A stretch of DNA of 64,000 bases from Bacteroidales bacterium (GCA_013376985.1 JACABB010000014.1:1-64000), one strand, 5' to 3'. Numbered from the stretch's first letter, positions 1 through 9,254 are shown. The notes: generated from the sequence alone by a model not told the origin. A program made the numbers and translations.

Positions 1-30
1 TATTTATCGAATTCGCCCTGCAAGGGCAAG

Positions 31-200
31 CTATTATAGCCCATGGCAACGCCTTGGGTAAATGTTGCATTGTTGTTTTTAGCGGGCTGAAAGCCCAAAT
101 TAACCGGCTCCCTTCAGGGTGAAAAAAATCACGTTCCATTACCCAAGACGACGCTTCGCTTGCCATTGGGCTATGATAATTTGGGCTTTCAGCCCGTTAT
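31..200. repeat. Nested inverted-repeat element, REP/MITE-like
   Basis: A perfect 19-bp inverted repeat (83-101 and 178-196, core GGGCTGAAAGCCC) is interleaved with a looser one. In the looser one, the segment at about 33-64 (TAGCCCATGGCAA...CTTGGGTAA) is matched in reverse at about 138-176. Each outer arm can also fold on itself (CCCA...TGGG). A smaller hairpin, GCCCT-GCA-AGGGC, lies at 13-25. No ORF is present. Structured repeats of this kind are typical of non-autonomous intergenic elements in Bacteroidota. A link to a REP-associated transposase is inference only, since none is encoded here. Confidence 0.6.
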
Positions 201-446
201 ATGGGTGGTTATGAGTTCCGAACTCTTGAAGAGATAAATTGAATATCGAAAGAATATCACTTTTAATTAGATTAGCTACGCTGAACTCGTAAACTCGGTT
301 CTTCGCTTCGCTTAGGATGACACCTTACATCGAACTAACATTATCTTATTAAAACAAACATTTTATTATATCCAGAACTTAAAATCTCTGTGTTAAAGTT
401 TATTTCGAATTCAGATTATTAGAATTATTTCAACAATAATTAAATA
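201..446. other. Intergenic region, AT-rich, no gene seen
   Basis: I see no coding region here. The part from about 270 to 325 contains GAACTCGTAAACTCGGTTC, which can form a short hairpin, followed by CTTCGCTTCGCTTAGGATGA. The latter resembles the repeat fragments common between genes in this phylum. From 346 on it is plain AT-rich DNA downstream of the minus-strand membrane protein gene. Confidence 0.4.
324..345 (-). repeat. Copy of a dispersed GTTCGATGTAAG repeat core
   Basis: Read on the minus strand this is AATGTTAGTTCGATGTAAG. Nearly the same string occurs at 48584-48607, and a one-mismatch core is at 941-955. The shared core is AGTTCGATGTAA. This looks like one family of short intergenic repeats. 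Confidence 0.5.
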
Positions 447-806
447 TTATCCTGCTATTCTCTTGAAAATTATTTCAATAACATTTATATGAAACCAAAT
501 TCGAGCATAAATACAATAAAGGATAAATATTATAATGCAAAAAGCGATATATACACCAAGTGTACGGCCAAAAATATTCTTCCCTTTTTTAAGAAAACTT
601 GTTGTAAATTTCTCTACCAATCTATTGATGTACTCAAATGCTGGGTATAAAACTAAGACAATTGCCCCCATACCAATTGCAGTAAACTTAAGATAGTTAG
701 TATGGTTTTTGTAGGCCATAAAATAATCAGTAATAAATGTTGTAAGTAGGTTTACAAGTAGTATAGTTACACAGATTACTAAAAAATTGAATATCCTACG
801 ATTCAT
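447..806 (-). CDS. Small multi-pass membrane protein of unknown function
   Basis: This encodes 119 residues starting at an ATG. I do not recognise the family. The sequence shows three hydrophobic segments that look like membrane helices, at about residues 7-28, 42-60 and 84-108. A basic loop (KFTTSFLKKGKN) lies between the second and third. There is no Cys lipobox or enzymatic motif. It is flanked on both sides by repeat-rich intergenic DNA and has no close operon partner, so context does not suggest a role. The length and clear membrane pattern favour a real gene, but it could be a lineage-specific protein. No clear -7 box is visible upstream. Confidence 0.55.
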   Translation of the reverse strand: MNRRIFNFLVICVTILLVNLLTTFITDYFMAYKNHTNYLKFTAIGMGAIVLVLYPAFEYINRLVEKFTTSFLKKGKNIFGRTLGVYIAFCIIIFILYCIYARIWFHINVIEIIFKRIAG

Positions 807-855
807 AGTCTACTAAATAAAGTGAATTCGGTCTAAGTATAACATCTTGATTTTA

Positions 856-937
856 ACACAGCAACAGATTGTTGCTGTGTCATGCTGAACGGAGTGAAGC
901 ATCTGTTTTATAGATATTTAGTTTCACTCAGCATGAC
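856..937. repeat. Tandem hairpins of a dispersed intergenic repeat
   Basis: Two hairpins lie side by side. The first pairs ACACAGCAAC (856-865) with GTTGCTGTGT (871-880). The second pairs GTCATGCTGA (879-888) with TCAGCATGAC (928-937) and extends through GTGAA/TTCAC after a 5-base bulge. The wording GTCATGCTGAACGGAGTGAAGC is of a type common between genes in Bacteroidota. No ORF is present. Confidence 0.55.
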
Positions 938-940
938 ATT

Positions 941-955
941 TTACATAGAACTGAC
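941..955 (-). repeat. Diverged copy of the GTTCGATGTAA repeat core
   Basis: On the minus strand this reads GTCAGTTCTATGTAA, one base different from the core at 48591-48603 and close to the copy at 324-345. It directly follows the hairpin pair at 856-937. Confidence 0.45.
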
Positions 956-967
956 TGTAAATAAATT

Positions 968-989
968 GAGACGGGTTTTTGCCCGTCTC
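968..989 (-). terminator. Terminator-like hairpin after the cyclophilin gene
   Basis: A perfect 8-bp stem, GAGACGGG (968-975) with CCCGTCTC (982-989), surrounds a 6-base loop. It lies 22 bases past the stop codon of the minus-strand cyclophilin gene. On that strand the stem is followed by AATTTAT, a weak T tract. Confidence 0.6.
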
Positions 990-1011
990 GTTAATTTGAA
1001 AACACAATAAT

Positions 1012-1470
1012 TTATTCCTCGTTGATAATAATTTTCTCAATCTTATCCCCAGCCACAATTGCATCGATAACTTCAAGTCCTTCATAAACCTTACCGAAAC
1101 AGGTGTGCTGTCTGTCTAAATGTTGGGTGTTTTGACGACCATGGCAAACGAAAAACTGAGATCCTCCAGTATTTCGTCCAGCGTGTGCCATCGAAAGAAC
1201 TCCACGATCGTGGTACTGATTTCCTCCGGTTAGTTCACAATCGATTTTATAGTCTGGGCCACCAGTTCCAACCCGTGGATTGCTCATATCCTTTGAAAAA
1301 GGACAACCGCCCTGAATAACAAAATTGGGTATAACCCTATGGAAAGCAAGGCCATTATAGTAACCTTCTTTAGCAAGTTTTACGAAGTTGTTAACGGTAT
1401 TAGGAGCATCCTCCTCATAAAACTTAACTTTCATAACACCTTTAGCGGTGTGTATTTCTGCTGATTTCAT
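1012..1470 (-). CDS. Peptidyl-prolyl cis-trans isomerase, cyclophilin type
   Basis: This is a 152-residue single-domain cyclophilin that interconverts cis and trans prolyl bonds. The core is clear: FHRVIPNFVIQGG carries the catalytic Arg, followed by GTGGP, then LSMAHAGRNTGGSQFF, which covers the usual active-site and substrate-binding block. No signal peptide is seen, so it is probably cytoplasmic. I placed the start at the ATG at 1470. The reading frame stays open upstream to 1575, but that extension would run through a well-formed promoter (1494-1523) and the terminator of the upstream gene (1566-1587). The gene therefore appears to be transcribed alone. The final helix is short, which is normal for the compact bacterial form. 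Confidence 0.93.
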   Translation of the reverse strand: MKSAEIHTAKGVMKVKFYEEDAPNTVNNFVKLAKEGYYNGLAFHRVIPNFVIQGGCPFSKDMSNPRVGTGGPDYKIDCELTGGNQYHDRGVLSMAHAGRNTGGSQFFVCHGRQNTQHLDRQHTCFGKVYEGLEVIDAIVAGDKIEKIIINEE

Positions 1471-1493
1471 TATTTTTAATATTATTTGAATTA

Positions 1494-1523
1494 CAAAAAT
1501 ATGCAGTTTTAAGATTAAAACAA
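1494..1523 (-). promoter_or_regulatory. Bacteroidota-type promoter of the cyclophilin gene
   Basis: On the minus strand there is a -33 TTG (1523-1521), then exactly 19 bases, then a -7 box TATTTTTG (1501-1494) matching TAnnTTTG. The box ends 24 bases before the ATG at 1470, which also supports that start. Confidence 0.7.
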
Positions 1524-1565
1524 TATTAATGAGTATTAGAGTTTTATTCGTCTTGTTTACAAGAC

Positions 1566-1587
1566 AAAAGGGCACCTTTCGGCACCC
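1566..1587 (-). terminator. Terminator of the EF-G-like gene
   Basis: The minus-strand transcript would read GGGUGCC-GAAA-GGUGCCC followed by UUUUGUCUU. The stem of 7 pairs includes two G-U pairs and has a GAAA tetraloop. On the plus strand these pairs become C-A mismatches, so the signal works only for the minus-strand gene that ends at 1624. Confidence 0.6.
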
Positions 1588-1623
1588 CCTCTTCTTGTAA
1601 AATATATTGGTTTAGGGTATACT

Positions 1624-3783
1624 CTATTCCTCTTCCTGTTCTGCTTCGTAAGCCTTAAGCAGTTTTTCCTGAACATCGGAAGGAACCTGTTCGTATGCAG
1701 CAAATTTCATATTATATGTTGCACGACCGCTGGTTAATGATGATAGTGCTGTTGAGTACTTATTCATTTCCGCTAATGGTACACGAGCGTTGATAATCTC
1801 AAAACCCTTTTCACTTCCCATTCCCATAATAATTGCACGGCGGTTTTGAAGATCACTCATTACATCACCCATTCTATCTGCAGGAACAAGAACTTCAACT
1901 TCATAAACTGGCTCCATAATCTTTGGACCTGCCTCCTTAAAAGCTGTCTTAAAAGCATTACGGCCAGCCAGTCTGAACGAAATTTCATTTGAATCGACTG
2001 GGTGCATCTTACCATCATAAACAGCAACACGGATGTCACGAGCGTATGAGCCAGTTAATGGGCCTTGTTCTATCTTCTCCATAATACCTTTTAATATTGC
2101 AGGTAGGAAACGTGCATCAATAGCACCACCAACAATACAGTTGTAAAAAACAAGCTTTCCGCCCCAGTCAAGGTTAATTTCATCGGTACCCCTAACACTA
2201 ATATTTATTTCTTTTCCGCCTATCTTATATTGTTTGGGTGCGGGTGCTCCTTCCACGTGAGGTTCAATTACTATATGAACTTCACCAAACTGACCAGCAC
2301 CACCCGATTGTTTTTTGTGACGATAATCAGCAGCAGCAATTTTCGTTATAGTTTCACGGTAAGGAATACGTGGAGGTAAAAACTCAACCTCAATTTTATG
2401 TAGATTGGTCAAGTGCCATTTCAATATATTTAGGTGGTGTTCACCTTGTCCCGAAAGGATTATTTGACGCAATTCTTTCGAATGTTCTACAATGATAGTT
2501 GGATCTTCCTGATGAGCTCGGTTAAGTAACTCCCCCATTTTTTCAGTATCCGATTCGCTCTTGGCCTTTATTGCTGTACGAAATTTTGAGTTAGGGAATG
2601 TCATCGATTCAAACTTTGTACCACCAAGAGCAGAAACTGCAAGGGTATGATTTGTTTTGGTGTTTTTAAGTTTTACTGTAGCTCCAATATCACCAGCAAC
2701 CATCTCAGTTACTTTGTTGCGGTTTTTTCCGGCTACAACAAAAAGTTGAGCAATTCGTTCCTTTGAATCATTGTTGCTATTAACCAAATCCATACCTTCG
2801 GTAACTTTTCCAGACATTACCCTGAAATAGTTAATCTCTCCAATATGAGACTCAACAGATGTCTTGAAGAAGTAAAGAGATGTTGGTGCGCTTGCATCAC
2901 ATTTTATTTCCTTGTTGCCATCGTTCTTTGGCATTGGGCTTTCCGATGGATTTGGGGCAACATTAATAATGAAGTCCATTAACCTCTTTGTGCCTATATT
3001 TCTTTTACCAGATGTACAAAATACGGGGAAAAGATTACGATTTTTTAAACCTACAGCCATACCTTTACGTATCTCCTCTTCTGACAAAGTTCCTTGATCA
3101 AAGAATTTTTCCATCAAAGACTCATCATTCTCTGCAGCTGATTCGATAAGTGCATTACGTAATTCTGTTGCTCGATCCATTTCCTCTGCTGGAATAGGGA
3201 GATCCTCGCGAATACCCGTATCCCCTTTGAACTTATATAGTTTCATCACCAACACATCTATAAATGCGTTGAACTCAGTTCCTGGATTGATAGGGTACTG
3301 AACCAAAACCACTTTTTTACCCAAACTCTGTTTAAGGGATTCTACTGTTGAATCAAAATTTGCCTTATCCTGATCAAGTTGGTTAACAGCTATGACCATT
3401 GGTTTATGCATTTGATCGGCATGGCGGTTGAAAATTTCAGTACCTACTTCAACACCATACTGCGAATTTACTACCATAACCACCGTATCAGTTGGGCGCA
3501 TAGCTGAAATAACTGCACCAACAAAGTCATCGGAGCCAGGAGTGTCAATTATATTTAGTTTATGATCGAGGAATTCGGTATAAAGGATTGTTGAAAAAAT
3601 AGAACGTTGGTTCTGTTGCTCAATTTCAGAGTAGTCCGAAACGGTACTCTTCCCCTCAATAGTCCCTTTACGTTCAATAACTTTACCTTCAAACATCATC
3701 GACTCAGCTAGAAGTGTTTTACCTGAGCCGGTATTTCCAAGCAGGGCTACATTTTTGATTTGATTAGTAAGATAAGTTTTCAT
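1624..3783 (-). CDS. fusA2: EF-G-like translation factor, probably GTPase-deficient (EF-G2)
   Basis: This 719-residue protein is collinear with elongation factor G: a GTPase domain at 1-280, domain II, then domains III-V ending in EVLVPADRMGDVMSDL and SLTSGRATY. The P-loop is GNTGSGKT (about 16-23) and the G4 motif is NQLD. In canonical EF-G the G3 motif is DTPGHVDF, with the His that activates hydrolytic water. Here it reads DTPGSDDF, so that His is Ser. Switch I reads QQNQRS instead of the QERGIT of the normal factor. A Bacteroides paralogue, EF-G2, is reported to support translation without GTPase activity under nutrient limitation, and this protein has the features expected of that group. 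The true EF-G is encoded nearby at 5229-7346 on the other strand. The gene is divergent from the ribosomal cluster across a 527-base gap. Regulation cannot be read from the sequence. Confidence 0.9.
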   Translation of the reverse strand: MKTYLTNQIKNVALLGNTGSGKTLLAESMMFEGKVIERKGTIEGKSTVSDYSEIEQQNQRSIFSTILYTEFLDHKLNIIDTPGSDDFVGAVISAMRPTDTVVMVVNSQYGVEVGTEIFNRHADQMHKPMVIAVNQLDQDKANFDSTVESLKQSLGKKVVLVQYPINPGTEFNAFIDVLVMKLYKFKGDTGIREDLPIPAEEMDRATELRNALIESAAENDESLMEKFFDQGTLSEEEIRKGMAVGLKNRNLFPVFCTSGKRNIGTKRLMDFIINVAPNPSESPMPKNDGNKEIKCDASAPTSLYFFKTSVESHIGEINYFRVMSGKVTEGMDLVNSNNDSKERIAQLFVVAGKNRNKVTEMVAGDIGATVKLKNTKTNHTLAVSALGGTKFESMTFPNSKFRTAIKAKSESDTEKMGELLNRAHQEDPTIIVEHSKELRQIILSGQGEHHLNILKWHLTNLHKIEVEFLPPRIPYRETITKIAAADYRHKKQSGGAGQFGEVHIVIEPHVEGAPAPKQYKIGGKEINISVRGTDEINLDWGGKLVFYNCIVGGAIDARFLPAILKGIMEKIEQGPLTGSYARDIRVAVYDGKMHPVDSNEISFRLAGRNAFKTAFKEAGPKIMEPVYEVEVLVPADRMGDVMSDLQNRRAIIMGMGSEKGFEIINARVPLAEMNKYSTALSSLTSGRATYNMKFAAYEQVPSDVQEKLLKAYEAEQEEE

Positions 3784-4144
3784 CCTTACAGAGTATTAAA
3801 GTTGTTATTTGTTGAAACCAGTTATTTTTATGCTTATAATTATGTATACATATACTAAGGTATAATTACTTTGATCTATCTAATTAATCCACCTTATTTT
3901 AAAATTCCCCAAAAATAGTAAAATTTTGAAATAAACAGCGTTTTACGAAAACTAACTTAATATTTGAAGTCAACACACCTAATTTTTAGACACTTGATTT
4001 TTAAAATATTACTTGTAATCGTTTATAAATCATTAAAATTTTTTAATAATCAGATAATTAATGATATACGATTTGCATGACCTCGTATAAAATCTATTTT
4101 AGGGATGTCATTCATTATCTTTTACAACATATTTTTAAACAAAC
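3784..4144. other. AT-rich divergent intergenic region, no gene seen
   Basis: This stretch lies between the starts of the EF-G-like gene and the ribosomal cluster. It is very AT-rich, with several A and T runs and no ORF of note. I see no good -7 box for the minus-strand gene. The plus-strand promoters lie just downstream at 4145-4174 and 4258-4265. Confidence 0.4.
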
Positions 4145-4174
4145 TTGCATATTCGCTAAAAAGCTCTACTTTTG
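4145..4174 (+). promoter_or_regulatory. Main promoter of the ribosomal protein cluster (P1)
   Basis: TTG at 4145-4147, exactly 19 bases, then TACTTTTG at 4167-4174 match the Bacteroidota -33 and -7 elements. A start shortly after would leave a leader of about 130 bases before rpsL. Confidence 0.7.
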
Positions 4175-4257
4175 CGACCGCTTAACAAATGCCGATCTAA
4201 TTCATTAATTGGCAATAAAAAAAGGGTAAGAAATTGTGGTATTTCAAAAAAATCAAA

Positions 4258-4265
4258 TACCTTTG
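4258..4265 (+). promoter_or_regulatory. Possible second promoter of the ribosomal cluster (P2)
   Basis: TACCTTTG matches TAnnTTTG and lies 45 bases before the rpsL ATG. The nearest TTG (4234-4236) is 21 bases upstream, slightly far, so this is weaker than P1. If both are used, rpsL would have a long and a short leader. Confidence 0.5.
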
Positions 4266-4310
4266 CAGCCCATTTTGTAACGTTTTTTTAATTAAATATT
4301 TAGTGTTTAT

Positions 4311-4688
4311 ATGCCTACAATTCAGCAGCTAGTAAGAAAAGGAAGGTCTAAGCTGATCGACAAGAGCAAAGCGCCTGCGCTTGATGCTTGTCCACAAAGA
4401 CGCGGGGTATGTGTACGTGTGTACACCACTACTCCTAAAAAACCGAATTCGGCTATGAGAAAGGTTGCCAGGGTTAGGCTCACCAACGGTAAGGAGGTGA
4501 ACGCTTACATTCCTGGAGAAGGTCACAATCTTCAAGAGCACTCTATTGTGCTAATTCGTGGTGGCAGGGTAAAAGATTTACCTGGTGTTCGCTACCACTT
4601 AATTCGAGGTACACTTGATGCTTCTGGCGTAGAAGGTCGCAACCAACGTCGTTCGAAGTACGGTACTAAGAGACCTAAGAAAAAATAA
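4311..4688 (+). CDS. rpsL: 30S ribosomal protein S12
   Basis: S12 sits at the decoding centre of the small subunit. The 125-residue length is normal. The signature TTPKKPNSA is intact with both Lys residues, so none of the familiar streptomycin-resistance changes at the Lys position is present. GVRYHLIRG follows near the C-terminus, and the end is strongly basic ([10 protein letters not shown]). It is the first gene of the cluster, behind two candidate promoters, with rpsG 25 bases downstream. Confidence 0.98.
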   Translation: MPTIQQLVRKGRSKLIDKSKAPALDACPQRRGVCVRVYTTTPKKPNSAMRKVARVRLTNGKEVNAYIPGEGHNLQEHSIVLIRGGRVKDLPGVRYHLIRGTLDASGVEGRNQRRSKYGTKRPKKK

Positions 4689-4713
4689 GTTAACCTCTTG
4701 AAGATTTACAGCG

Positions 4714-5190
4714 ATGAGAAAAGCTAAACCAAAAAAACGAATCATTCTCCCCGATCCAAAGTTTCACGATACTTTGGTAACCCGTTTTGTGAATAACTTA
4801 ATGGTAAACGGTAAGAAAAGCGTATCGTTTAACATCTTTTACGATGCGTTAGAAATTGTTTCTAACAAGATGAAGGACTCTGAGAAGACTCCTCTTGAAA
4901 TCTGGAAAAAAGCTCTTGAAAACATTACCCCTCAGGTAGAAGTTAAGAGTCGCCGCGTTGGTGGTGCAACCTTTCAGGTTCCAATGGAGGTTCGCCCTGA
5001 TCGTAAGATCTCTCTTTCCATGAAAAACATGATTCTTTACTCACGTAAGCGCACAGGTAGAGGCATGAGCGATAAACTTGCTGCCGAAATCATGGCTGCT
5101 TTTAACGAGGAAGGTGCTGCATTCAAGAAGAAAGAGGATATGCATAAGATGGCCGAAGCCAATAAAGCTTTTGCTCATTTCAGATTTTAG
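4714..5190 (+). CDS. rpsG: 30S ribosomal protein S7
   Basis: S7 binds the 3' major domain of 16S rRNA and nucleates assembly of the small-subunit head. The protein has 158 residues, with the usual N-terminal basic stretch and the central signature [14 protein letters not shown]. The C-terminal helix ends in KAFAHFRF. It lies between rpsL (25 bases) and fusA (38 bases) in the classic str order. Confidence 0.98.
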   Translation: MRKAKPKKRIILPDPKFHDTLVTRFVNNLMVNGKKSVSFNIFYDALEIVSNKMKDSEKTPLEIWKKALENITPQVEVKSRRVGGATFQVPMEVRPDRKISLSMKNMILYSRKRTGRGMSDKLAAEIMAAFNEEGAAFKKKEDMHKMAEANKAFAHFRF

Positions 5191-5228
5191 TGGTTGAGAG
5201 AAGGATATTAGATAGAAAGAGATAAAGG

Positions 5229-7346
5229 ATGAGCAGAGATTTAAGGTTTACTCGTAATATAGGAATCATGGCACATATTGACGCCGGTAAAACAACAACT
5301 ACCGAGCGTATTCTATATTATACGGGTAAAACACATAAAATTGGAGAGGTTCACGATGGAGCTGCTACCATGGACTGGATGGTTCAGGAGCAGGAGAGAG
5401 GTATTACAATTACATCTGCTGCAACTACTACTTTTTGGAAGTATAACAATCAGCAATACCAAGTAAACATAATTGACACCCCGGGTCACGTCGATTTCAC
5501 TGTTGAAGTTGAACGTTCGCTTCGCGTTCTTGATGGAACCGTTGCAACTTTTTGCGCAGTAGGTGGTGTTGAACCACAAAGCGAGACCGTTTGGCGTCAA
5601 GCCGATAAATATGGTGTTCCTAAAATTGCATTCATCAACAAGATGGATCGTACAGGAGCGGATTTCCTATCGGTTGTTTCACAAATCAAAGAAAAATTAG
5701 GTGCAAACGCCGTTCCTATCCAACTACCAATTGGTGCTGAGGAATCTTTTAGAGGCGTTATTGACTTAATTGCAAACAAAGCCATTATTTGGTTTGAAGA
5801 TCCAAAAACAAATACGTTAGAATTTAGATACGAAGAGATTCCTTCCGAAATGAAAGAAGAAGCCGCTGAATGGCGTGGAAAATTAATTGAGGCTGTTGCC
5901 GGTTTCAATGATGATCTACTAGAGCGTTTCTTCGATGACCCTGAATCAATCACAAAAGATGAGATTACTCAGACTATTCGCACTGCCACTATAAGTATGA
6001 CAGTTATTCCTGTACTTTGTGGTGCTGCTTTCAAAAATAAAGGAATTCAAATTCTTCTTGATTCAGTTATTGCATTCCTTCCTAGCCCACTTGATAAAGG
6101 TGCTGTTACTGGAATTAATCCTGAAAGTGAAAAAGAAGAAACTCGTAAGCCAGATGCCAGCGAACCATTTTGTGGTCTTGCATTCAAAATTGCTACCGAT
6201 CCTTATGTTGGTCGTTTAGCGTTTATTCGTGTTTATTCAGGAAAACTAGATAGTGGAAGTTATGTTTATAACGTGCGCAGTGGAAAGAAGGATCGTATCA
6301 GCCGTCTTTACCAAATGCATGCAAATAAACAAAATCCAATAGAGTTCTGTGAAGCAGGTGATATTTGTGCTGCAGTAGGTTTTAAAGACCTGCGGACAGG
6401 CGATACCGTTTGCGATGAGAAGCATCCTATTGCACTTGAGTCAATGACTTTCCCCGAACCAGTTATCGGTTTGGCAATTGAGCCAAAAACTCAAAAAGAT
6501 ATGGATAAACTTGGACTAGCTCTGAATAAACTTTCTGAAGAGGATCCTACTTTTAGAGTTCACACCGATGAGGATAGTGGTCAAACCATTATAAGAGGAA
6601 TGGGTGAACTGCACCTTGAGATCATTGTAGATCGACTAAGAAGAGAATTTAACGTAGATATCAACCAAGGTGCTCCTCAGGTTGCATATAGAGAGTGTAT
6701 CACAAAGGTCGTTAACCATCGAGAAGTGTTTAAGAAACAATCAGGTGGTAGAGGTAAATTTGCTGATATTATCTTTGAAATAGGACCAGCTGATGCGGGT
6801 ATTACTGGTTTACAATTCGTTAATGATGTTAAGGGCGGCAATATCCCCAAGGAATTTGTTCCTTCAGTAGAAAAAGGTTTTGCTCAAGCCATGAAGAATG
6901 GTGTTTTGGCTGGATATTCAATGCCAAGTATGAAAGTAGTTCTTAAGGATGGTTCATTTCATCCAGTAGACTCTGATGCTTTGTCATTTGAAATTTGTGC
7001 TCGCCAAGCATTCCGTCATACTTGTCCTAAAGCAAGCCCAATAATACTTGAACCTATTATGTCGGTGGAAGTGGTAACCCCTGAAGAGTACATGGGTGAT
7101 GTTATCGGCGATTTTAATAAACGTCGTGGACAAATCACTGGTATGGAATCGAAAGGTGTTGCCCGAGTTATTAAAGCCAAAGTGCCATTGTCAGAACAAT
7201 TCGGTTATGTAACAGTACTTCGTACCCTTACATCTGGTAGAGCAACTTCTACTATGGAGTTCTCACACTATGCTGAGGTTCCAACCAATATTTCAAAGAC
7301 GATAATTGAAAGCACAAGTGGTAAAGTAATTAAGGATGAAGAATAA
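5229..7346 (+). CDS. fusA: Elongation factor G
   Basis: This is the canonical translocase GTPase, 705 residues in five domains. All G motifs are normal: AHIDAGKTT (P-loop), QEQERGITI (switch I), DTPGHVDF with the catalytic His, and NKMD. Domain IV contains GYSMPSMKV and FHPVDSD, and the C-terminus has [15 protein letters not shown]. It follows rpsG and precedes rpsJ by only 23 bases. No tuf gene intervenes, unlike the enterobacterial str operon. It serves as the in-window reference for the His-to-Ser paralogue at 1624-3783. Confidence 0.98.
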   Translation: MSRDLRFTRNIGIMAHIDAGKTTTTERILYYTGKTHKIGEVHDGAATMDWMVQEQERGITITSAATTTFWKYNNQQYQVNIIDTPGHVDFTVEVERSLRVLDGTVATFCAVGGVEPQSETVWRQADKYGVPKIAFINKMDRTGADFLSVVSQIKEKLGANAVPIQLPIGAEESFRGVIDLIANKAIIWFEDPKTNTLEFRYEEIPSEMKEEAAEWRGKLIEAVAGFNDDLLERFFDDPESITKDEITQTIRTATISMTVIPVLCGAAFKNKGIQILLDSVIAFLPSPLDKGAVTGINPESEKEETRKPDASEPFCGLAFKIATDPYVGRLAFIRVYSGKLDSGSYVYNVRSGKKDRISRLYQMHANKQNPIEFCEAGDICAAVGFKDLRTGDTVCDEKHPIALESMTFPEPVIGLAIEPKTQKDMDKLGLALNKLSEEDPTFRVHTDEDSGQTIIRGMGELHLEIIVDRLRREFNVDINQGAPQVAYRECITKVVNHREVFKKQSGGRGKFADIIFEIGPADAGITGLQFVNDVKGGNIPKEFVPSVEKGFAQAMKNGVLAGYSMPSMKVVLKDGSFHPVDSDALSFEICARQAFRHTCPKASPIILEPIMSVEVVTPEEYMGDVIGDFNKRRGQITGMESKGVARVIKAKVPLSEQFGYVTVLRTLTSGRATSTMEFSHYAEVPTNISKTIIESTSGKVIKDEE

Positions 7347-7369
7347 AAAATTACTTAGCAGTAATAGCA

Positions 7370-7675
7370 ATGAGCCAGAAAATTAGAATTAAACTAAAAT
7401 CGTATGACCACAACCTGGTTGACAAGTCTGCCGAAAAGATCGTGAAGACTGTAAAAGCAACAGGCGCTGTGGTGAGTGGTCCTATTCCGCTACCTACACA
7501 CAAGCGGATTTTTACTGTGAACCGCTCCACGTTTGTTAACAAAAAATCGAGAGAGCAATTTGAACTCAGCTCTTTCAAACGTTTACTCGACATCTACAGC
7601 TCCACCCCGAAGACCATCGATGCCCTAATGAAGCTCGAACTTCCATCTGGAGTCGAAGTAGAAATTAAAGTATGA
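7370..7675 (+). CDS. rpsJ: 30S ribosomal protein S10
   Basis: S10 (101 residues) is a component of the small-subunit head and, in bacteria where it has been studied, also a partner of NusB and NusG in antitermination. The signature [17 protein letters not shown] is intact in the long loop region. It joins the str block directly to the S10 block, 23 bases after fusA and 24 before rplC, without a visible terminator or promoter between them. Confidence 0.98.
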   Translation: MSQKIRIKLKSYDHNLVDKSAEKIVKTVKATGAVVSGPIPLPTHKRIFTVNRSTFVNKKSREQFELSSFKRLLDIYSSTPKTIDALMKLELPSGVEVEIKV

Positions 7676-7699
7676 GTTTGATCATTAATTGACTAAAAA

Positions 7700-8320
7700 A
7701 TGTCAGCAGGATTAATTGGACGTAAAATCGGAATGACTTCCGTGTTCAGTGCCGAGGGTAAGAACATACCATGCACTGTGATTGAAGCTGGTCCCTGCGT
7801 AGTTACTCAAGTCAAGACAAACGAGAAGGATGGCTATACTGCTATTCAACTCGCTTTCGATGACAAGAAGGAGAAGCACACCGGACGACCCTTACTGGGT
7901 CACTTCAAAAAAGCGAACACAACTCCTAAGCGTAAAGTTGTTGAATTTAGGGATTGGGATAAAGGTCACCAGTTAGGTGATGTTATTACAGTTGATATTT
8001 TCAACGATGATCGATGGGTTGATGTTTCAGGTATTACTAAAGGTAAAGGATTCCAAGGCGTTGTAAAACGTCACGGTTTCGGCGGAGTTGGTGGACAAAC
8101 CCACGGACAACATAACCGCTTAAGAGCTCCCGGTTCTATGGGTGCATCATCCTTCCCTTCTCGTGTATTCCCAGGAAAAAGATTACCCGGACGCACTGGT
8201 GGTGATAGAGTTAAGATTACCAACCTACGTGTATTGAAGGTTATCCCTGAGAACAATTTGCTCCTCGTAAAGGGATCTATTCCAGGTGCTAAAGGTTCAT
8301 ATTTAATTATTGAGAAATAA
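7700..8320 (+). CDS. rplC: 50S ribosomal protein L3
   Basis: L3 (206 residues) binds near the 3' end of 23S rRNA and helps start large-subunit assembly. The N-terminus [12 protein letters not shown] and the loop that reaches the peptidyl transferase centre ([21 protein letters not shown]) are clear. Its TAA stop shares one base with the ATG of rplD, so translational coupling is likely. Confidence 0.98.
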   Translation: MSAGLIGRKIGMTSVFSAEGKNIPCTVIEAGPCVVTQVKTNEKDGYTAIQLAFDDKKEKHTGRPLLGHFKKANTTPKRKVVEFRDWDKGHQLGDVITVDIFNDDRWVDVSGITKGKGFQGVVKRHGFGGVGGQTHGQHNRLRAPGSMGASSFPSRVFPGKRLPGRTGGDRVKITNLRVLKVIPENNLLLVKGSIPGAKGSYLIIEK

Positions 8321-8952
8321 TGGAAGTTAAAGTACTAAATATAGCTGGAAAGGAAACCGGAAGAAAGATCGAACTCAATGATAGTATTTTTGCCATTGAA
8401 CCAAACGATCACGCAATTTATCTTGATGTTAAGCAATATCTTAACAATCAACGTCAAGGTACATCCAAATCGAAAGAGCGTAACGAAATATCCGGTAGTA
8501 CTCGCAAACTGAAGAGGCAAAAAGGTACTGGTACAGCACGTGCTGGTAGTATCAAATCTCCCTTATTCCGTGGTGGTGGAAGAGTTTTTGGACCAAGACC
8601 ACGTGATTACGAATCGAAACTCAACAAAAAGGTTAAGCAGTTAGCGCGTAAAAGTGCATTAGCACACAAAAATTTAGATAATAAGATTTTGGTTATAGAA
8701 GACTTCAATTTTGATGCTCCTAAAACCAAGGAATTTATCTCAATTTGCACTAATCTTAATATTGGCGACAAAAAGTCTTTATTTGTGCTAAGCGAACCAA
8801 ATAAAAATATATATTTGTCCTCCAGAAATTTACAGAGACAAAAAGTTGTATTAGCTTCTTCTTTAAATACATACGAAGTTCTTGATGCGAATACACTAGT
8901 TCTGGTAGAGAGTTCGGTTGACGTATTACATAAGATGTTTAAAGTATCATAA
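8320..8952 (+). CDS. rplD: 50S ribosomal protein L4
   Basis: L4 (210 residues) lines the peptide exit tunnel. The tunnel loop is recognisable from the basic stretch [16 protein letters not shown] and the following [13 protein letters not shown]. In enterobacteria L4 also autoregulates the S10 operon, but no such leader can be identified here. It overlaps rplC by one base and precedes rplW by 11. Confidence 0.98.
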   Translation: MEVKVLNIAGKETGRKIELNDSIFAIEPNDHAIYLDVKQYLNNQRQGTSKSKERNEISGSTRKLKRQKGTGTARAGSIKSPLFRGGGRVFGPRPRDYESKLNKKVKQLARKSALAHKNLDNKILVIEDFNFDAPKTKEFISICTNLNIGDKKSLFVLSEPNKNIYLSSRNLQRQKVVLASSLNTYEVLDANTLVLVESSVDVLHKMFKVS

Positions 8953-8963
8953 ACTAAAGAGCG

Positions 8964-9254
8964 ATGAACATTTTGATAAGGCCAATAGTAACAGAGAAGA
9001 TGGAACGCTTAAGCGAGAAGTTAAACCAATATGGTTTTATTGTCGAGAAAAGCGCTAACAAGTTACAGATTAAAAAGGCCATTGAAGAGTTATACGGTGT
9101 AACCGTCAATTCGATAAATACAATTCGTTACGCAGGTAAATTGAAATCACGCTATACAAAATCTGGTTTTTTATCCGGAAAAACTAATAGCTTCAAAAAA
9201 GCCATTGTAACGTTAAAAGAAGGTGAAAAGATTGATTTTTATAGCAACATTTAA
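8964..9254 (+). CDS. rplW: 50S ribosomal protein L23
   Basis: L23 (96 residues) lies at the exit of the peptide tunnel, where trigger factor and SRP dock. The start [14 protein letters not shown] is typical, as is the motif [15 protein letters not shown]. It lies between rplD (11 bases) and rplB (5 bases). Confidence 0.97.
   Translation: MNILIRPIVTEKMERLSEKLNQYGFIVEKSANKLQIKKAIEELYGVTVNSINTIRYAGKLKSRYTKSGFLSGKTNSFKKAIVTLKEGEKIDFYSNI

Noticed and set aside
1471-1575. 35-residue N-terminal extension of the cyclophilin
   Set aside because: It covers a promoter and the upstream terminator, and the residues resemble neither a signal peptide nor the family N-terminus.
4329-4541. Antisense reading frame across rpsL, and many similar frames across the ribosomal genes
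   Set aside because: They have no family motifs and sit opposite well-known conserved genes, so they are shadows.
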